From positions 1,116,001-1,180,000 of the forward strand of contig NZ_FUZP01000001.1 of NCBI RefSeq assembly GCF_900167575.1: a stretch of DNA of 64,000 bases, written 5' to 3'. How positions within the stretch are numbered: position 1 is the stretch's first letter; the number at the start of each line of letters is the position of its first letter. The position numbers and the translations under genes are program-made. Of the stretch, positions 17,201 to 25,820 are shown in pieces. Source of the stretch: Okibacterium fritillariae (GTDB lineage Bacteria; Actinomycetota; Actinomycetes; Actinomycetales; Microbacteriaceae). The notes under the pieces are model-generated. The model was given only the letters and a program-made list of their open reading frames with translations. It was not told the origin of the DNA and searched no databases.

Positions 17201-18448
17201 ATGAGCGACACGACGAAGAGCAGTTGGTGGCAGCGCCTGTTCCAGACCCCGTCCGACGAGCACGTCGTCGTGGTCGAAGACTCTGGTGTCGATGAGGACG
17301 CGGTGCCGCGCGGCATGCGCATCGCGGGGGCGTGGGGTTGGCGCATCCTGGTCATCGCGGGGGTCACGGCGCTCGCCGTCTTCCTGGTCATCCAGCTGCG
17401 GTTGATCGTCATTCCGCTGCTCATCGGCGTGCTCGTGGCCGCTCTGCTCACGCCGCTCGTGAACTTCCTGCACCGACACAAGTGGCCGCGCGGTCTGGCC
17501 ATCGCGGCCGCCATGCTGGGCGCGCTCGTCGCTGTCTCGGGGCTGCTCGCGCTGGCGATCTGGCAGATCTCCCGCCAATTCGGTGAGGTGCGCGATCGCA
17601 CGGTGCAGTCCTTCGACGACCTCAAAGAGATGCTGCTGCAGTCGCCGCTGCACATCACCGAGGCCGACATCAACGCGTGGATCCAGGGCCTTTTCGGGTC
17701 GATCCAACAGGACTCGCAAGTGCTGGTCAGTGGCGCGCTCTCGATCGGTTCGACCCTGGGTCACGTAGCCACGGGCCTGTTCCTGTCGCTCTTCTGCCTG
17801 CTCTTCATCCTGATCGACGGCCGGGGAATCTGGCGGTGGGTCGTGCGCCTCATGCCGCGCCGCGCGCGCAGCGCCGTCGACGGTGCCGGCAAGGCCGGAT
17901 GGTTCACGCTCACCAACTACGCCCGCACCCAGATTCTCGTCGCCACGATCGACGCCGCCGGCATCGGCATCGGTGCCTTCGCACTCGGGGTACCGCTCGC
18001 GGCCCCCATCGCCGTGCTCGTGTTCCTCGGTGCCTTCGTGCCCATCGTCGGTGCCGTCGTCACGGGCGCCGTCGCGGTCTTCATCGCCCTGGTCTACAAC
18101 GGCTGGGTGATCGCGCTCATCATGCTCGGCATCGTCCTGCTCGTGCAGCAGGTCGAGGGCCACGTGTTGCAGCCCCTGCTCATGGGCAGCGCCGTCAAGG
18201 TGCACCCGCTCGCCGTCGTGCTCGTCGTGGCCGGCGGCACCCTTCTAGCCGGCATCCCCGGCGCTCTCTTCGCGGTTCCGATCGCCGCCGTCATCAACGT
18301 GATGGTGCGCTACGTCGCGAGCGGGGTCTGGAAGACGCCGGGGCTATCTCCCCAGGTCGTCCCGGGCTCTGCGCTCTGGCAAACCGTTCCGCGGAACCCG
18401 CACGTCGGGTCATCCGCTCGCAAGAAAGGCGCTCAGGCTCCCGAATGA
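17201..18448 (+). CDS. AI-2E family transporter (PerM/UPF0118)
   Basis: A 415-residue polytopic membrane protein with about eight helices. The pattern is typical: two N-terminal helix pairs, an amphipathic stretch (residues about 125-185), then the conserved GVPLAAPIAVLVFLGAFVPIVG split over the central helices and the VQQVEGHVLQPLLMG motif. Members export varied small molecules; substrate here is unknown. A TAGACT -10 box ends six bases before the ATG, so the mRNA is probably leaderless. The stop overlaps the ilvA ATG by four bases, so the two genes are coupled, which hints at a link with amino-acid metabolism. Confidence 0.88.
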   Translation: MSDTTKSSWWQRLFQTPSDEHVVVVEDSGVDEDAVPRGMRIAGAWGWRILVIAGVTALAVFLVIQLRLIVIPLLIGVLVAALLTPLVNFLHRHKWPRGLAIAAAMLGALVAVSGLLALAIWQISRQFGEVRDRTVQSFDDLKEMLLQSPLHITEADINAWIQGLFGSIQQDSQVLVSGALSIGSTLGHVATGLFLSLFCLLFILIDGRGIWRWVVRLMPRRARSAVDGAGKAGWFTLTNYARTQILVATIDAAGIGIGAFALGVPLAAPIAVLVFLGAFVPIVGAVVTGAVAVFIALVYNGWVIALIMLGIVLLVQQVEGHVLQPLLMGSAVKVHPLAVVLVVAGGTLLAGIPGALFAVPIAAVINVMVRYVASGVWKTPGLSPQVVPGSALWQTVPRNPHVGSSARKKGAQAPE

Positions 18449-19782
18449 GTGACACGCAAGATTCCCGCACCTATGTCGAAGACGAGCTCGTGGCCGAATC
18501 GGTGGGCGGTGGGCTCTCCGAAGCTGCCGCCGACACCGGCTCCGCGTCCGAACGTGGGCTGATCGCCACACTCGAGCAGTTCGAGGCGGCTCGCGCCGTC
18601 GTGGCGAAGGTTGCTCAGGACACGCCGCTCGAATCATCCCGCTATCTCGCCGAATTGCTCGGCCAGCCCGTCTACCTCAAGTGCGAAAACCTGCAGCGCA
18701 CGGGCTCCTACAAGATCCGCGGTGCCTACAACCGGATGTCGCAACTCACCGCCGAGGAACGCGCACGGGGTGTCGTGGCGGCGTCGGCCGGCAACCACGC
18801 CCAGGGTGTGGCGTTCGCGGCGCGTGAGCTCGGTATCCGCTCGACCATCTTCATGCCCATGGGCGTGCCGCTGCCGAAGCTGCAGGCCACCAAGAACTAC
18901 GGCGCCGAGGTCGTGCTGGGCGGCACGGCCGTGGACGAGGCACTGCGCGCGGCCGCCGCCTACGCCGAAGAGACGGGCGCCATCTTCATCCCGCCGTTCG
19001 ATCACCCCGACATCATCGTCGGCCAGGGAACGCTCGGCCTCGAGATCTATGAGAGCGTGCCCGACCTCGAGACGGTCGTCGTGCCGATCGGCGGTGGCGG
19101 CCTCATCGCGGGTGTCGCCGCGGCGGTCAAGCAGCGGGCGGCCAAGGATGGTCGCGTCGTGCGCGTCATCGGTGTGCAAGCCCAGAACGCCGCCGCCTAT
19201 CCGCCGTCGCTCGCCTCGGGGGAGCCCACCACCATCACGGTCAACCCGACCATCGCGGATGGCATCGCCGTCGGGCGTCCCGGAGCGTTGAACTTCGAGA
19301 TCATCCGCGACTATGTCGACGAGGTCGTCACGGTCACCGAGGACGACATGGCCAAGGCCCTGCTGGTGCTGTTGGAGCGCGCGAAGATGGTCGTCGAGCC
19401 GGCCGGTGCAGCGGGTGTCGCGGCCGTGCTGGCGGGCAAGGTGACGGCGTCGGGGCCCACCGCGCTGATCCTCTCGGGCGGCAACATCGACCCGCTGCTG
19501 ATGCAGCGCGTGATCGCGCACGGTCTGGCGGCATCCGATCGCTACCTCACGTTGCGCATCCCGCTGCCCGACCGCCCGGGCCAGCTGGCGCGCACGTCGG
19601 AGCTCGTTGCCGCGGCCAACGCCAACGTCATCGAGGTGCTGCACACCCGGCACGGCCACGGCCTGCAGATCGGCCAGGTCGAACTCGAGCTGAGCGTCGA
19701 GACGCGCGACCCGCAGCACCGTCAGCACGTCGTCGACACGCTGCGTGCCGCGGGCTACGAGCCGCACATCCTCGAGGACTGA
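18445..19782 (+). CDS. ilvA: Threonine ammonia-lyase with C-terminal ACT domain
   Basis: A 445-residue PLP enzyme that deaminates threonine to 2-oxobutanoate. The PLP lysine is in RTGSYKIRGA (Lys90); the phosphate-binding glycine loop is PIGGGGLIAG and ILSGGNIDP ends the catalytic core. An ACT regulatory domain (TLRIPLPDRPGQLARTSEL) occupies the last 75 residues, as in the shorter IlvA/TdcB-ACT type. A 40-residue acidic N-terminal extension precedes the core. It is translationally coupled to the AI-2E permease. Feedback binding of isoleucine or valine is plausible but not readable. Confidence 0.92.
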   Translation: MSDTQDSRTYVEDELVAESVGGGLSEAAADTGSASERGLIATLEQFEAARAVVAKVAQDTPLESSRYLAELLGQPVYLKCENLQRTGSYKIRGAYNRMSQLTAEERARGVVAASAGNHAQGVAFAARELGIRSTIFMPMGVPLPKLQATKNYGAEVVLGGTAVDEALRAAAAYAEETGAIFIPPFDHPDIIVGQGTLGLEIYESVPDLETVVVPIGGGGLIAGVAAAVKQRAAKDGRVVRVIGVQAQNAAAYPPSLASGEPTTITVNPTIADGIAVGRPGALNFEIIRDYVDEVVTVTEDDMAKALLVLLERAKMVVEPAGAAGVAAVLAGKVTASGPTALILSGGNIDPLLMQRVIAHGLAASDRYLTLRIPLPDRPGQLARTSELVAAANANVIEVLHTRHGHGLQIGQVELELSVETRDPQHRQHVVDTLRAAGYEPHILED

Positions 19783-20056
19783 GCCCCGCCGGGTCATCCG
19801 CGCAGGGTCATCCGCGAGGACTTGAGCCCCGCGGGGTAGCAAATCTCGCATCTGGGAAGTGCGAGCACCGTTCCGGTCGATGCTTCCGCGCGCCCTTCGT
19901 TGTGCCCGCCCGCCCAGCAGTGTGGAGGCTCGCACAGCCGACGGCTGCGCGCTCGGCGGATCCGAGTTTTATCGATCTGCTTCTCGGCGCGGTCGACGCG
20001 CGCCGCGTTACTGCTCCGGCAAGCGGCCGGCGTCGACACAACTGTGGGGGTTTGAC

Positions 20057-20100
20057 TATTCCAGTTGAACTATTCCAGATGGAATAGTTCAACTGGAATA
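20057..20100. repeat. 44-bp perfect palindrome (21-base arms, 2-base spacer), candidate multi-site operator
   Basis: The left arm (20057-20077, TATTCCAGTTGAAC then TATTCCA) is the exact reverse complement of the right arm (20080-20100). Only GA separates them. TATTCCA occurs twice in the left arm and TGGAATA twice in the right. Overlapping dyads of form TTC-N5/6-GAA are therefore nested in it. It is strikingly AT-rich for this genome and has no T-run, so a terminator role is unlikely. Confidence 0.9.
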
Positions 20101-20291
20101 TGCGAATGTGCAACCAAAAGTCGGCACGTCGATCCCGAAAGGGGCCACCTCATGTCTCGCCCGGGCCGCTCGATGTTCTTATCCCTGCGGGGCTGGCCGG
20201 GACGGGCAGGTAAGAGAGGCGAGCCGCCGGCGTGGCAGGCGCGCGTGGCAGGTCGGCGCGCGCGATAGTCGGTCGCCGCGCCCGAGCACGC

Positions 20292-20320
20292 AAAAGGCTC
20301 CGGCGGAACCGGAGCCTTTT
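20292..20320 (-). terminator. Intrinsic terminator of greA
   Basis: AAAAGGCTCCGG (20292-20303) pairs perfectly with CCGGAGCCTTTT (20309-20320) around a 5-base loop. Read on the minus strand the stem ends in TTTT. It lies 43 bases beyond the greA stop. Confidence 0.8.
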
Positions 20321-20362
20321 GAAATGGGGAAAGGGGGAAAGCTGGGGAGAAGAGCGGGCCGG

Positions 20363-20854
20363 CTACTGGCCGGCGTAGGTCTCGACCTTCTCGATCTCGA
20401 CCGCGATCTCTTTGCCGTTGGGGGCCGTGTAGCTCGTCTTCTCGCCGACCTTCAGGCCGAGGATAGCCTCGCCCAACGGACTCTTCTCGCTGTAGACGTC
20501 GAGGTCGCTGTTGGCGGCGATCTCGCGGTTGCCGAGCAGGAAGACCTCGCTGCCGCCCGCCACGTTGGCCGTGATGACGGTGCCGGGCTCGACGACACCC
20601 GACGATTCGGGGGTGACGCCCACCTTGGCGTCGCGCAGGAGCGCGGTCAGGGTGCGGATGCGCGCCTCCTGCTTGCCCTGCTCGTCTTTGGCGGCGTGGT
20701 AGCCGCCGTTCTCCTTCAGGTCGCCCTCTTCGCGAGCCGCCTCGATGCGCTTGGCGATCTCTTCGCGGCCCGTCGTCGACAGGCGGTCGAGCTCGGCGTG
20801 CAAGCGGTCGAACGCGTCCTGGGTGAGGAAGGTGACGTCGGTCTCATCGGCCAC
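20363..20854 (-). CDS. greA: Transcription elongation factor GreA
   Basis: A 163-residue Gre factor. The N-terminal coiled coil carries the acidic tip in REEGDLKENGGYHAAKDEQGKQEARI (split over residues 45-70), and the C-terminal FKBP-like domain contains SPLGEAILGLKVGEK. It rescues backtracked RNA polymerase by stimulating transcript cleavage in the secondary channel. GTG at 20854 is the start; AGGAG lies six bases upstream. Neighbouring DUF4307 and mca match the mycobacterial order Rv1080c-Rv1082. Confidence 0.95.
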   Translation of the reverse strand: MADETDVTFLTQDAFDRLHAELDRLSTTGREEIAKRIEAAREEGDLKENGGYHAAKDEQGKQEARIRTLTALLRDAKVGVTPESSGVVEPGTVITANVAGGSEVFLLGNREIAANSDLDVYSEKSPLGEAILGLKVGEKTSYTAPNGKEIAVEIEKVETYAGQ

Positions 20855-20877
20855 GAGGAACTCCTAACAGTAACGAA

Positions 20878-20899
20878 CGCCCCGACGAAAGCCGGGGCG
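20878..20899 (-). terminator. Hairpin between the DUF4307 gene and greA
   Basis: CGCCCCG (20878-20884) and CGGGGCG (20893-20899) form a 7-bp GC stem around an 8-base loop, just after the DUF4307 stop and before the greA ribosome binding site. It could end DUF4307 transcription or sit in the greA leader. Confidence 0.5.
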
Positions 20900-20929
20900 C
20901 TGGAAGTCAAAACGTATTAGCTGGTCAGT

Positions 20930-21547
20930 CTAGGCGAGCCAACAACGGTAGATCAACCCGGTGTTGCCGAGTTCAGTGGTCAAGACATCCGTCGTGAACT
21001 GGCGCGTGCGCTGCTCGGACGCCGGGATCTCGAGCACCTTCCACCCCACGGGCGCGAACTCCTCGTTCAGGGCCTGCGCGACACAGTTGATGGGCGTGCC
21101 CGGCTCGGCCGTGACCTCGAACGTGACCTGCACCTGATGCTCGTCGACCACCTTGTGCCCGATGTCGCGGGCCTCGAGCGCCGGCGCGTTGCCGTCGAGC
21201 CCCGCCCACAACACCCAGGCCGCGAACACGACCACGATGAGGCCGCCGAAGATCGCCAGCACGGTCTTCTCGCGCGAGCGGGTGCGGCGACCGCGGCCAT
21301 AGCGCTCGGCGATCTGTTCGTTGCCGGCCGCGACGACGGGTTCGGGTAGCCGGGGGCGTTCGGCGCCGACGGCACCATCCTCGGCCGCGACGTCGTCTTC
21401 GATGACCAGACCGCTTCTGACCGAACTGCTTCCGGCGGCGTCGACGGGGATGTCGGAGGAGCGCGAACCCGTCACCGGAATGCCGCTGCCCGAAACCTGG
21501 CGCCCCTCAGCGGGACGACGGCCGGACGGGCCCTCAACTTGTGACAT
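20930..21547 (-). CDS. DUF4307 family membrane protein
   Basis: 205 residues. A hydrophilic N-terminus of about 95 residues (basic GRGRRTRSREK at its end) is followed by one helix (VLAIFGGLIVVVFAAWVLWAG). The extracytoplasmic domain contains VTFEVTAEPGTPINCVAQAL and ends with the IYRCWLA peptide, giving two Cys that could pair. DUF4307 proteins sit beside greA and mca across actinobacteria (Rv1081c in M. tuberculosis); function unknown. ATG 21547 was chosen because GGAG lies nine bases upstream. It diverges from mca. Confidence 0.85.
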   Translation of the reverse strand: MSQVEGPSGRRPAEGRQVSGSGIPVTGSRSSDIPVDAAGSSSVRSGLVIEDDVAAEDGAVGAERPRLPEPVVAAGNEQIAERYGRGRRTRSREKTVLAIFGGLIVVVFAAWVLWAGLDGNAPALEARDIGHKVVDEHQVQVTFEVTAEPGTPINCVAQALNEEFAPVGWKVLEIPASEQRTRQFTTDVLTTELGNTGLIYRCWLA

Positions 21548-21625
21548 CGGATCAGTCTCCACACGCGGAACGATTACGCTTGTCCTACAAGGCTATTGCC
21601 AAATGCTGAGAGTTGAGACCGCTTC

Positions 21626-22492
21626 GTGACCCTGCGAATGATGACCGTTCACGCCCACCCCGACGACGAATCGTCGAAGGGTGCCGCGACCGTGGCCTAC
21701 TACCGTTCGCTCGGGCGGGAGGTGATGATCGTCAGCTGCACGGGAGGCGAGGCGGGAGACATCCTCAACCCGAATCTCGAACGCCAGGCCATGGCCGAAC
21801 GCGACCTGCCGGGGCTGCGACGCCTCGAGATGGCGGCCGCGCAGCAGGCCCTCGGCGCGCAACACCGCTGGCTGGGCTACGTCGACTCCGGGATGGCCCG
21901 CGAAGACGGCTCGCTGCCCGCGAACTCGTTCGCCAGCATCCCGTTGGAGATATCGCGCCAGCCGCTCGTCAAACTCATCAGGGAGTTCAAGCCGCAGGTT
22001 CTCGTGACCTATGACGAGAACGGCGGCTACCCGCATCCCGATCACATTCGCACCCACCAGATCTCGGTCGCCGCCATCGAGGCCGCCGCCGACCCGACGC
22101 TCTACCCCGAGCTGGGCGAGCCGTGGAAGGTGACGAAGCTCTACTACGACCGCATCTTCAACTACCCGCGCATGAAGGCCAACGTCGACGAGCTGCACCG
22201 CTCCGACCCCGAGTCGCCCCTGCTCGAAGAACTGCAGGGCACGCTCGAGTGGATGAAGGACCGCCCCGACACGTCGACCACGCACGTTCCCGCGGGCGAC
22301 TTCTTCGAGGTGCGCGACCAGGCCCTGCGCTCGCACGCCTGCCAGGTCTCGCCCGACAGCAACTTCTTCTTCTGGTCGAACGACCTGCAGCGCGCCGCCT
22401 GGCCGTACGAAGACTTCGAACTCGTCTGGTCGGATGTCGACACCCTCGACTCCGAAACCGACCTGTTCACCGGAATCGAGGACACCGAATGA
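21626..22492 (+). CDS. mca: Mycothiol S-conjugate amidase
   Basis: A 288-residue zinc amidase of the MshB/Mca (PIG-L-like) family. The first metal motif is HPDDE (residues 11-15), followed by SCTGGEAGDILNP and the second motif region YPHPDHIRTHQISV. It hydrolyses mycothiol adducts of electrophiles and drugs so that the mercapturic acid can be exported. The C-terminal KDRPDTSTTHV region fits Mca rather than MshB. The GTG at 21626 is taken as the start; ATG 21638 is possible. Its presence is strong evidence that the organism makes mycothiol. The last bases overlap the next gene (ATGA). Confidence 0.93.
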   Translation: MTLRMMTVHAHPDDESSKGAATVAYYRSLGREVMIVSCTGGEAGDILNPNLERQAMAERDLPGLRRLEMAAAQQALGAQHRWLGYVDSGMAREDGSLPANSFASIPLEISRQPLVKLIREFKPQVLVTYDENGGYPHPDHIRTHQISVAAIEAAADPTLYPELGEPWKVTKLYYDRIFNYPRMKANVDELHRSDPESPLLEELQGTLEWMKDRPDTSTTHVPAGDFFEVRDQALRSHACQVSPDSNFFFWSNDLQRAAWPYEDFELVWSDVDTLDSETDLFTGIEDTE

Positions 22493-22863
22493 CCCACGCC
22501 CTGACCGCCGCGATCCGGGATGCCGCGTATGCGGCCGTGAGCCCCACGCCCAGCCCGACCCCGACGCTCAAGGTCGACCCCGACCAGGTCACGCCCGGCA
22601 TCTTCGGATTCCTCGTGCCGTTCCTCGTCGTGGTCGTCGTCGTCTTGCTGATCGTGGACATGGTGCGCCGCATCCGCCGTGCCACCTACCGCGGCGAGAT
22701 CGCCGAGCGCCTGGCCGACGAGGTCGCGGCGCGCGAAGAGGCCGAGCGCACAGGGCAGACCTATGTGGCGCCCGACGAGCGGTCGCACGCCAGCGACGAG
22801 AACGGCGGTCGCCCCACCGGCGACGCTGACGACGACCGGTTCACCGACCCGCGCAACCGCTGA
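22489..22863 (+). CDS. Small single-pass membrane protein downstream of mca
   Basis: 124 residues: a short N-terminal part with SPTPSPTPT, one strongly hydrophobic helix (FLVPFLVVVVVVLLIVDMV), then a basic and acidic cytoplasmic tail (RRIRRATYRGEIAERLADEV, a likely short helix). It overlaps mca by four bases, so it is translated with it. The position matches the small protein Rv1083 after mca in mycobacteria. No activity is known; association with detoxification at the membrane is an inference from position. Confidence 0.8.
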   Translation: MTHALTAAIRDAAYAAVSPTPSPTPTLKVDPDQVTPGIFGFLVPFLVVVVVVLLIVDMVRRIRRATYRGEIAERLADEVAAREEAERTGQTYVAPDERSHASDENGGRPTGDADDDRFTDPRNR

Positions 22864-22878
22864 GTCGCCGCCCGGGGG

Positions 22879-23703
22879 CTACGCGTTGTAGGTCGGGTCG
22901 ACGACGAGCAGCAGAATGGCCACCCAGTGGCACATGAACGCGAGCACGGTGCACAGGTGGAACAGCTCGTGGAAGCCGAAGTGCCCGGGCCACGGATTCG
23001 GCCGCTTCATCGCATACATGATCGCCCCGCCCGTGTAGAACAGGCCGCCCACGATGACGAGGATCATCGTCAGGGCGTTCGACTCGAGGATGTCGCCGAG
23101 ATACATGACGGCGGCCCAGCCGAGCGCGAGGTAGAGGAACACGTAGAGCCAGCGCGGCGCGCCGATCCAGAACACGCGGAAGGCGATTCCCAGCACGGTG
23201 CCGCCCCAGACCAGGCTGAGCAGCAGCGTGCCCTTGGCGGGCGGCAGCGCGAGCACGGCGATGGGCGTGTAGCTGCCCGCGATCAGCAGGAAGATGTTGG
23301 CGTGATCGATGCGCTTCAGGATGATCTTGGTGCGCGGTTTCCAGTTGAAGCGGTGATAGAGCGCCGAGTTGCCGAAGAGCAGCAGCGAGGACAGCACGAA
23401 CACAGCCGAGCTCCACTTGGCGGCCGCGCCCTGGGCCACGCTGACGAGAACGATTCCCGCAACAAGGGAGACGGGCAGCATGCCCGCGTGCAACCATCCG
23501 CGCCACGTCGGTTTGACCTCGGCGGCGTCGGCGGGTGACGCGTCGATGAGGGGCAGGTTGGGCAGCTCGGGGCCGCTGGCCTCATCACGAGCGACCGCCT
23601 GATCAGCGGCCGATACGGGATGGTCGAGACGGTCCCGCGTGTCTTCGATGGGGTCGCCCGTGTGCTCGGATCGCGGGCGGTGCGGGGTGTTCTCCTGAGA
23701 CAT
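22879..23703 (-). CDS. Haemolysin III family (TrhA/AdipoR-like) membrane protein
   Basis: 274 residues: an 80-residue hydrophilic N-terminus followed by seven hydrophobic helices of the PAQR/haemolysin III fold. Recognisable elements are SALYHRFNW (first metal-ligand His region), RIDHANIFLLIAGSYTPIA and the C-terminal HELFHLCTVLAFMCHWVAI, which carries the paired His ligands. Bacterial members have been linked to membrane energetics. It lies opposite the cis-prenyltransferase, as Rv1085c lies beside Rv1086. Confidence 0.9.
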   Translation of the reverse strand: MSQENTPHRPRSEHTGDPIEDTRDRLDHPVSAADQAVARDEASGPELPNLPLIDASPADAAEVKPTWRGWLHAGMLPVSLVAGIVLVSVAQGAAAKWSSAVFVLSSLLLFGNSALYHRFNWKPRTKIILKRIDHANIFLLIAGSYTPIAVLALPPAKGTLLLSLVWGGTVLGIAFRVFWIGAPRWLYVFLYLALGWAAVMYLGDILESNALTMILVIVGGLFYTGGAIMYAMKRPNPWPGHFGFHELFHLCTVLAFMCHWVAILLLVVDPTYNA

Positions 23704-23772
23704 ACCGCCAGACTACGACAGGTCGTATTCCGGGTAGCGGACTCTCACGGGATCGTGCACTAACGTAGCGAT

Positions 23773-24558
23773 GTGAAAACTGGAGAGAATCGGCCCCGCC
23801 CGGGACTCCTGTACAACCTGTATCAGAAGCGCCTGCGCAAGGATCTGGCCGGGCATCAGCCGCCCGAGCACGTCGCCATGATCATCGACGGCAACCGGCG
23901 CTGGGCGAAGCAGCTCGGCTATGAGACCGCCGCGCACGGGCATCGCGCGGGTGCCGCCAAGATGCGCGAGTTCCTCGAGTGGTGCGACGACATCGGCGTC
24001 AAGGTCGTCACGCTCTACCTGCTGTCGAGCGACAACCTCACCAACCGCTCGAGCGACGAGCTCAACGCCCTCGTCGAGATCATCGCCGACCTCGCCGAAG
24101 ACCTCTCGCACTACCGCGACTGGCGGGTGAAACACGTGGGCTCCAACGCGGGCCTGCCCGAGCCGCTCGTGGGCGCGCTCGAGGCCGCCGAACGCCGCAC
24201 GGCCCAGAAGAAGGGCCTGCACGTCAACCTCGCGGTGGGCTATGGCGGGCGCACCGAGATCGTCGACGCCATGCGCCGCATTGTCGAGAACCACCACCTG
24301 CAGGGCGGCGCGCTCGAGGAGCTCGCCGAGCTGCTGACCCCCGACCTGATCGGCGAGCACCTCTACACCGGTGGCCAGCCCGACCCCGACCTCGTGATCC
24401 GCACGTCGGGCGAGCAGCGGCTGAGCGACTTCATGCTGTGGCAGAGCGCGCACAGCGAGTTCTACTTCGTCGAGGCCCTCGGGCCCGACCTGCGCGAGGT
24501 CGATTTCCTGCGCGCGGTGCGCGACTACACGCGGCGTCATCGGCGCTACGGCGGCTGA
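23773..24558 (+). CDS. Short-chain (Z)-isoprenyl diphosphate synthase, UppS family
   Basis: 261 residues of the cis-prenyltransferase family. The first conserved region is IIDGNRRWAKQLGY with the catalytic Asp at residue 39; the second is RTSGEQRLSDFMLWQSAHSE split over the C-terminal third. DGNRRWA instead of DGNGRWA is the form seen in mycobacterial Rv1086, which makes short (Z)-farnesyl diphosphate, so this is more likely that enzyme than undecaprenyl synthase; the call rests on motif and synteny. GTG start, with TAACGT six bases upstream, suggests a leaderless transcript. Confidence 0.88.
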   Translation: MKTGENRPRPGLLYNLYQKRLRKDLAGHQPPEHVAMIIDGNRRWAKQLGYETAAHGHRAGAAKMREFLEWCDDIGVKVVTLYLLSSDNLTNRSSDELNALVEIIADLAEDLSHYRDWRVKHVGSNAGLPEPLVGALEAAERRTAQKKGLHVNLAVGYGGRTEIVDAMRRIVENHHLQGGALEELAELLTPDLIGEHLYTGGQPDPDLVIRTSGEQRLSDFMLWQSAHSEFYFVEALGPDLREVDFLRAVRDYTRRHRRYGG

Positions 24559-24677
24559 TCGGCGGCTGTCCCGAGGGTGCCCGGCGGTTGCCCGGCGGCT
24601 GCCCGGCGGCTACCCGGTTCGAGGCATCCTCTCGGCTACGGCAGGATTGACTCACACCCACAGCAAGGAGCACGCGC

Positions 24678-25814
24678 GTGAGCAGCATCGACGACTACCT
24701 CGCCGGATTCGGTGAAGAGCCCGGCTACCTCGACTACGGCCGCATCGGGCCGCTCTCCGAGGCCGTGCGCTCCGAAATGATGCTGCAGGCGGAGGTGCTG
24801 GGTCGCGCGCGGCACGGCAGCCTCGAGCCGCTCCTCGACGCCGGCGCCCGCTTTCACGAGGCCGTTTCGGTCATGACGGGTTTCCCGGCCGCGAACATCG
24901 TCACGCAGCCGAACACCTCGACGGGCCTCATGCACGTCATGTTCGGTCTCACGGGCGGCATCCTGCTCTCGCCACACGAATTCCCGAGCCTCACGTTCGC
25001 CGTGCAGCGGGCCGCCGAGAACATGCACGTGCTCGAACCGACGTGGCTCGAGACCGACGGCGGCCGCGTCACCCCAGCGCGCATCCGCGAGCAGCTCACC
25101 GATCAGACCGTCGCCGTGGCCGTGAGCCTTGTCGACTCGCGCACGGGCTACCTGTCGGACATCGAGGGCATCCGTCAGGTCATCGGCGACGACCGGTTGC
25201 TCATCGTCGACGCCATCCAGGGGTTCGGGGTCGTCGATGCACCCTACGAGGTCGCGGATGTCGTGACGACGGGCGGCCAGAAGTGGATGCGCGCCGGCTG
25301 GGGCACGGGCTTCCTGGCTCTCAGCGATCGCGCCATCCACGAGCTCGTTCCCGTCTTCTCGGGCTGGACGGGCATCGAGGAGGACGACCCGACCGCCGGT
25401 GGGTGGGATGCCGTGTCCGAACCGGCTTCGGCGGCGCGCGCCTTCCAGACCACCAACGCCGACAAGGTCGCCGAGTCTCGCTTCGCGGCGGCGCTCGAAG
25501 ACCTCGCCGCCGTGGGTGTGCCGCAGGTGAGCGCCCTCGTCGCGGAACGCACCGCGCAGGTCATCGACCTGGCCGACGAATTCGGTGTGGCCGTAGCCTC
25601 CTCGCGTGCCGAACACGAGCGCGCCGGCATGGTCGTGCTCGACCTCGAGGACGACCAGCTCAACCCGCTGACCGCCAGCCTGCACAACCATGGCCTGACC
25701 GCGACCGCCCGTCAGGGCAGCGTGCGCATCTCGTGCCACGCCGGCACGACCGACGAGACACTGACCATGCTGCGCGACGCGTTCGTGTCGTTCGGCACGG
25801 CCGTCACCTACTGA
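24678..25814 (+). CDS. Class V aminotransferase-fold PLP enzyme
   Basis: 378 residues. The PLP lysine is in VTTGGQKWMRAGWGTGFLALS (split; Lys202), and LLIVDAIQGFGVVD carries the PLP-contacting Asp and Gln. It resembles isopenicillin epimerase/cysteine-desulfurase-like proteins but lacks the C-terminal catalytic Cys loop of a SufS, so a desulfurase role is not supported. AGCAAGGAG lies before the GTG start. Substrate unknown. A single-gene unit, preceded by short GCCCGGCGGCT repeats (24575-24620). Confidence 0.8.
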   Translation: MSSIDDYLAGFGEEPGYLDYGRIGPLSEAVRSEMMLQAEVLGRARHGSLEPLLDAGARFHEAVSVMTGFPAANIVTQPNTSTGLMHVMFGLTGGILLSPHEFPSLTFAVQRAAENMHVLEPTWLETDGGRVTPARIREQLTDQTVAVAVSLVDSRTGYLSDIEGIRQVIGDDRLLIVDAIQGFGVVDAPYEVADVVTTGGQKWMRAGWGTGFLALSDRAIHELVPVFSGWTGIEEDDPTAGGWDAVSEPASAARAFQTTNADKVAESRFAAALEDLAAVGVPQVSALVAERTAQVIDLADEFGVAVASSRAEHERAGMVVLDLEDDQLNPLTASLHNHGLTATARQGSVRISCHAGTTDETLTMLRDAFVSFGTAVTY

Positions 25815-25820
25815 GGCGCG

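Larger units (their letters stand above)
19783..20362. other. 580-bp stretch with no convincing gene
   Basis: Between ilvA and greA no frame shows the strong third-position GC bias of the neighbours. Candidate frames at 19902-20087 (+) and 20152-20268 (+, preceded by AAAGGGG) are short and weakly biased. The stretch holds the 44-bp palindrome at 20057-20100 and the greA terminator at 20292-20320. It may be the scar of a deleted gene, possibly retaining its operator. Confidence 0.6.

Noticed and set aside
20152-20268. 38-residue ORF after AAAGGGG in the ilvA-greA gap
   Set aside because: Third-position GC is near background and the Arg/Gly/Trp-rich peptide has no recognisable pattern; kept only as part of the gene-free stretch.
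24678-25814. SufS-type cysteine desulfurase
   Set aside because: The PLP site is present but no conserved catalytic Cys loop is seen and no suf genes are adjacent.
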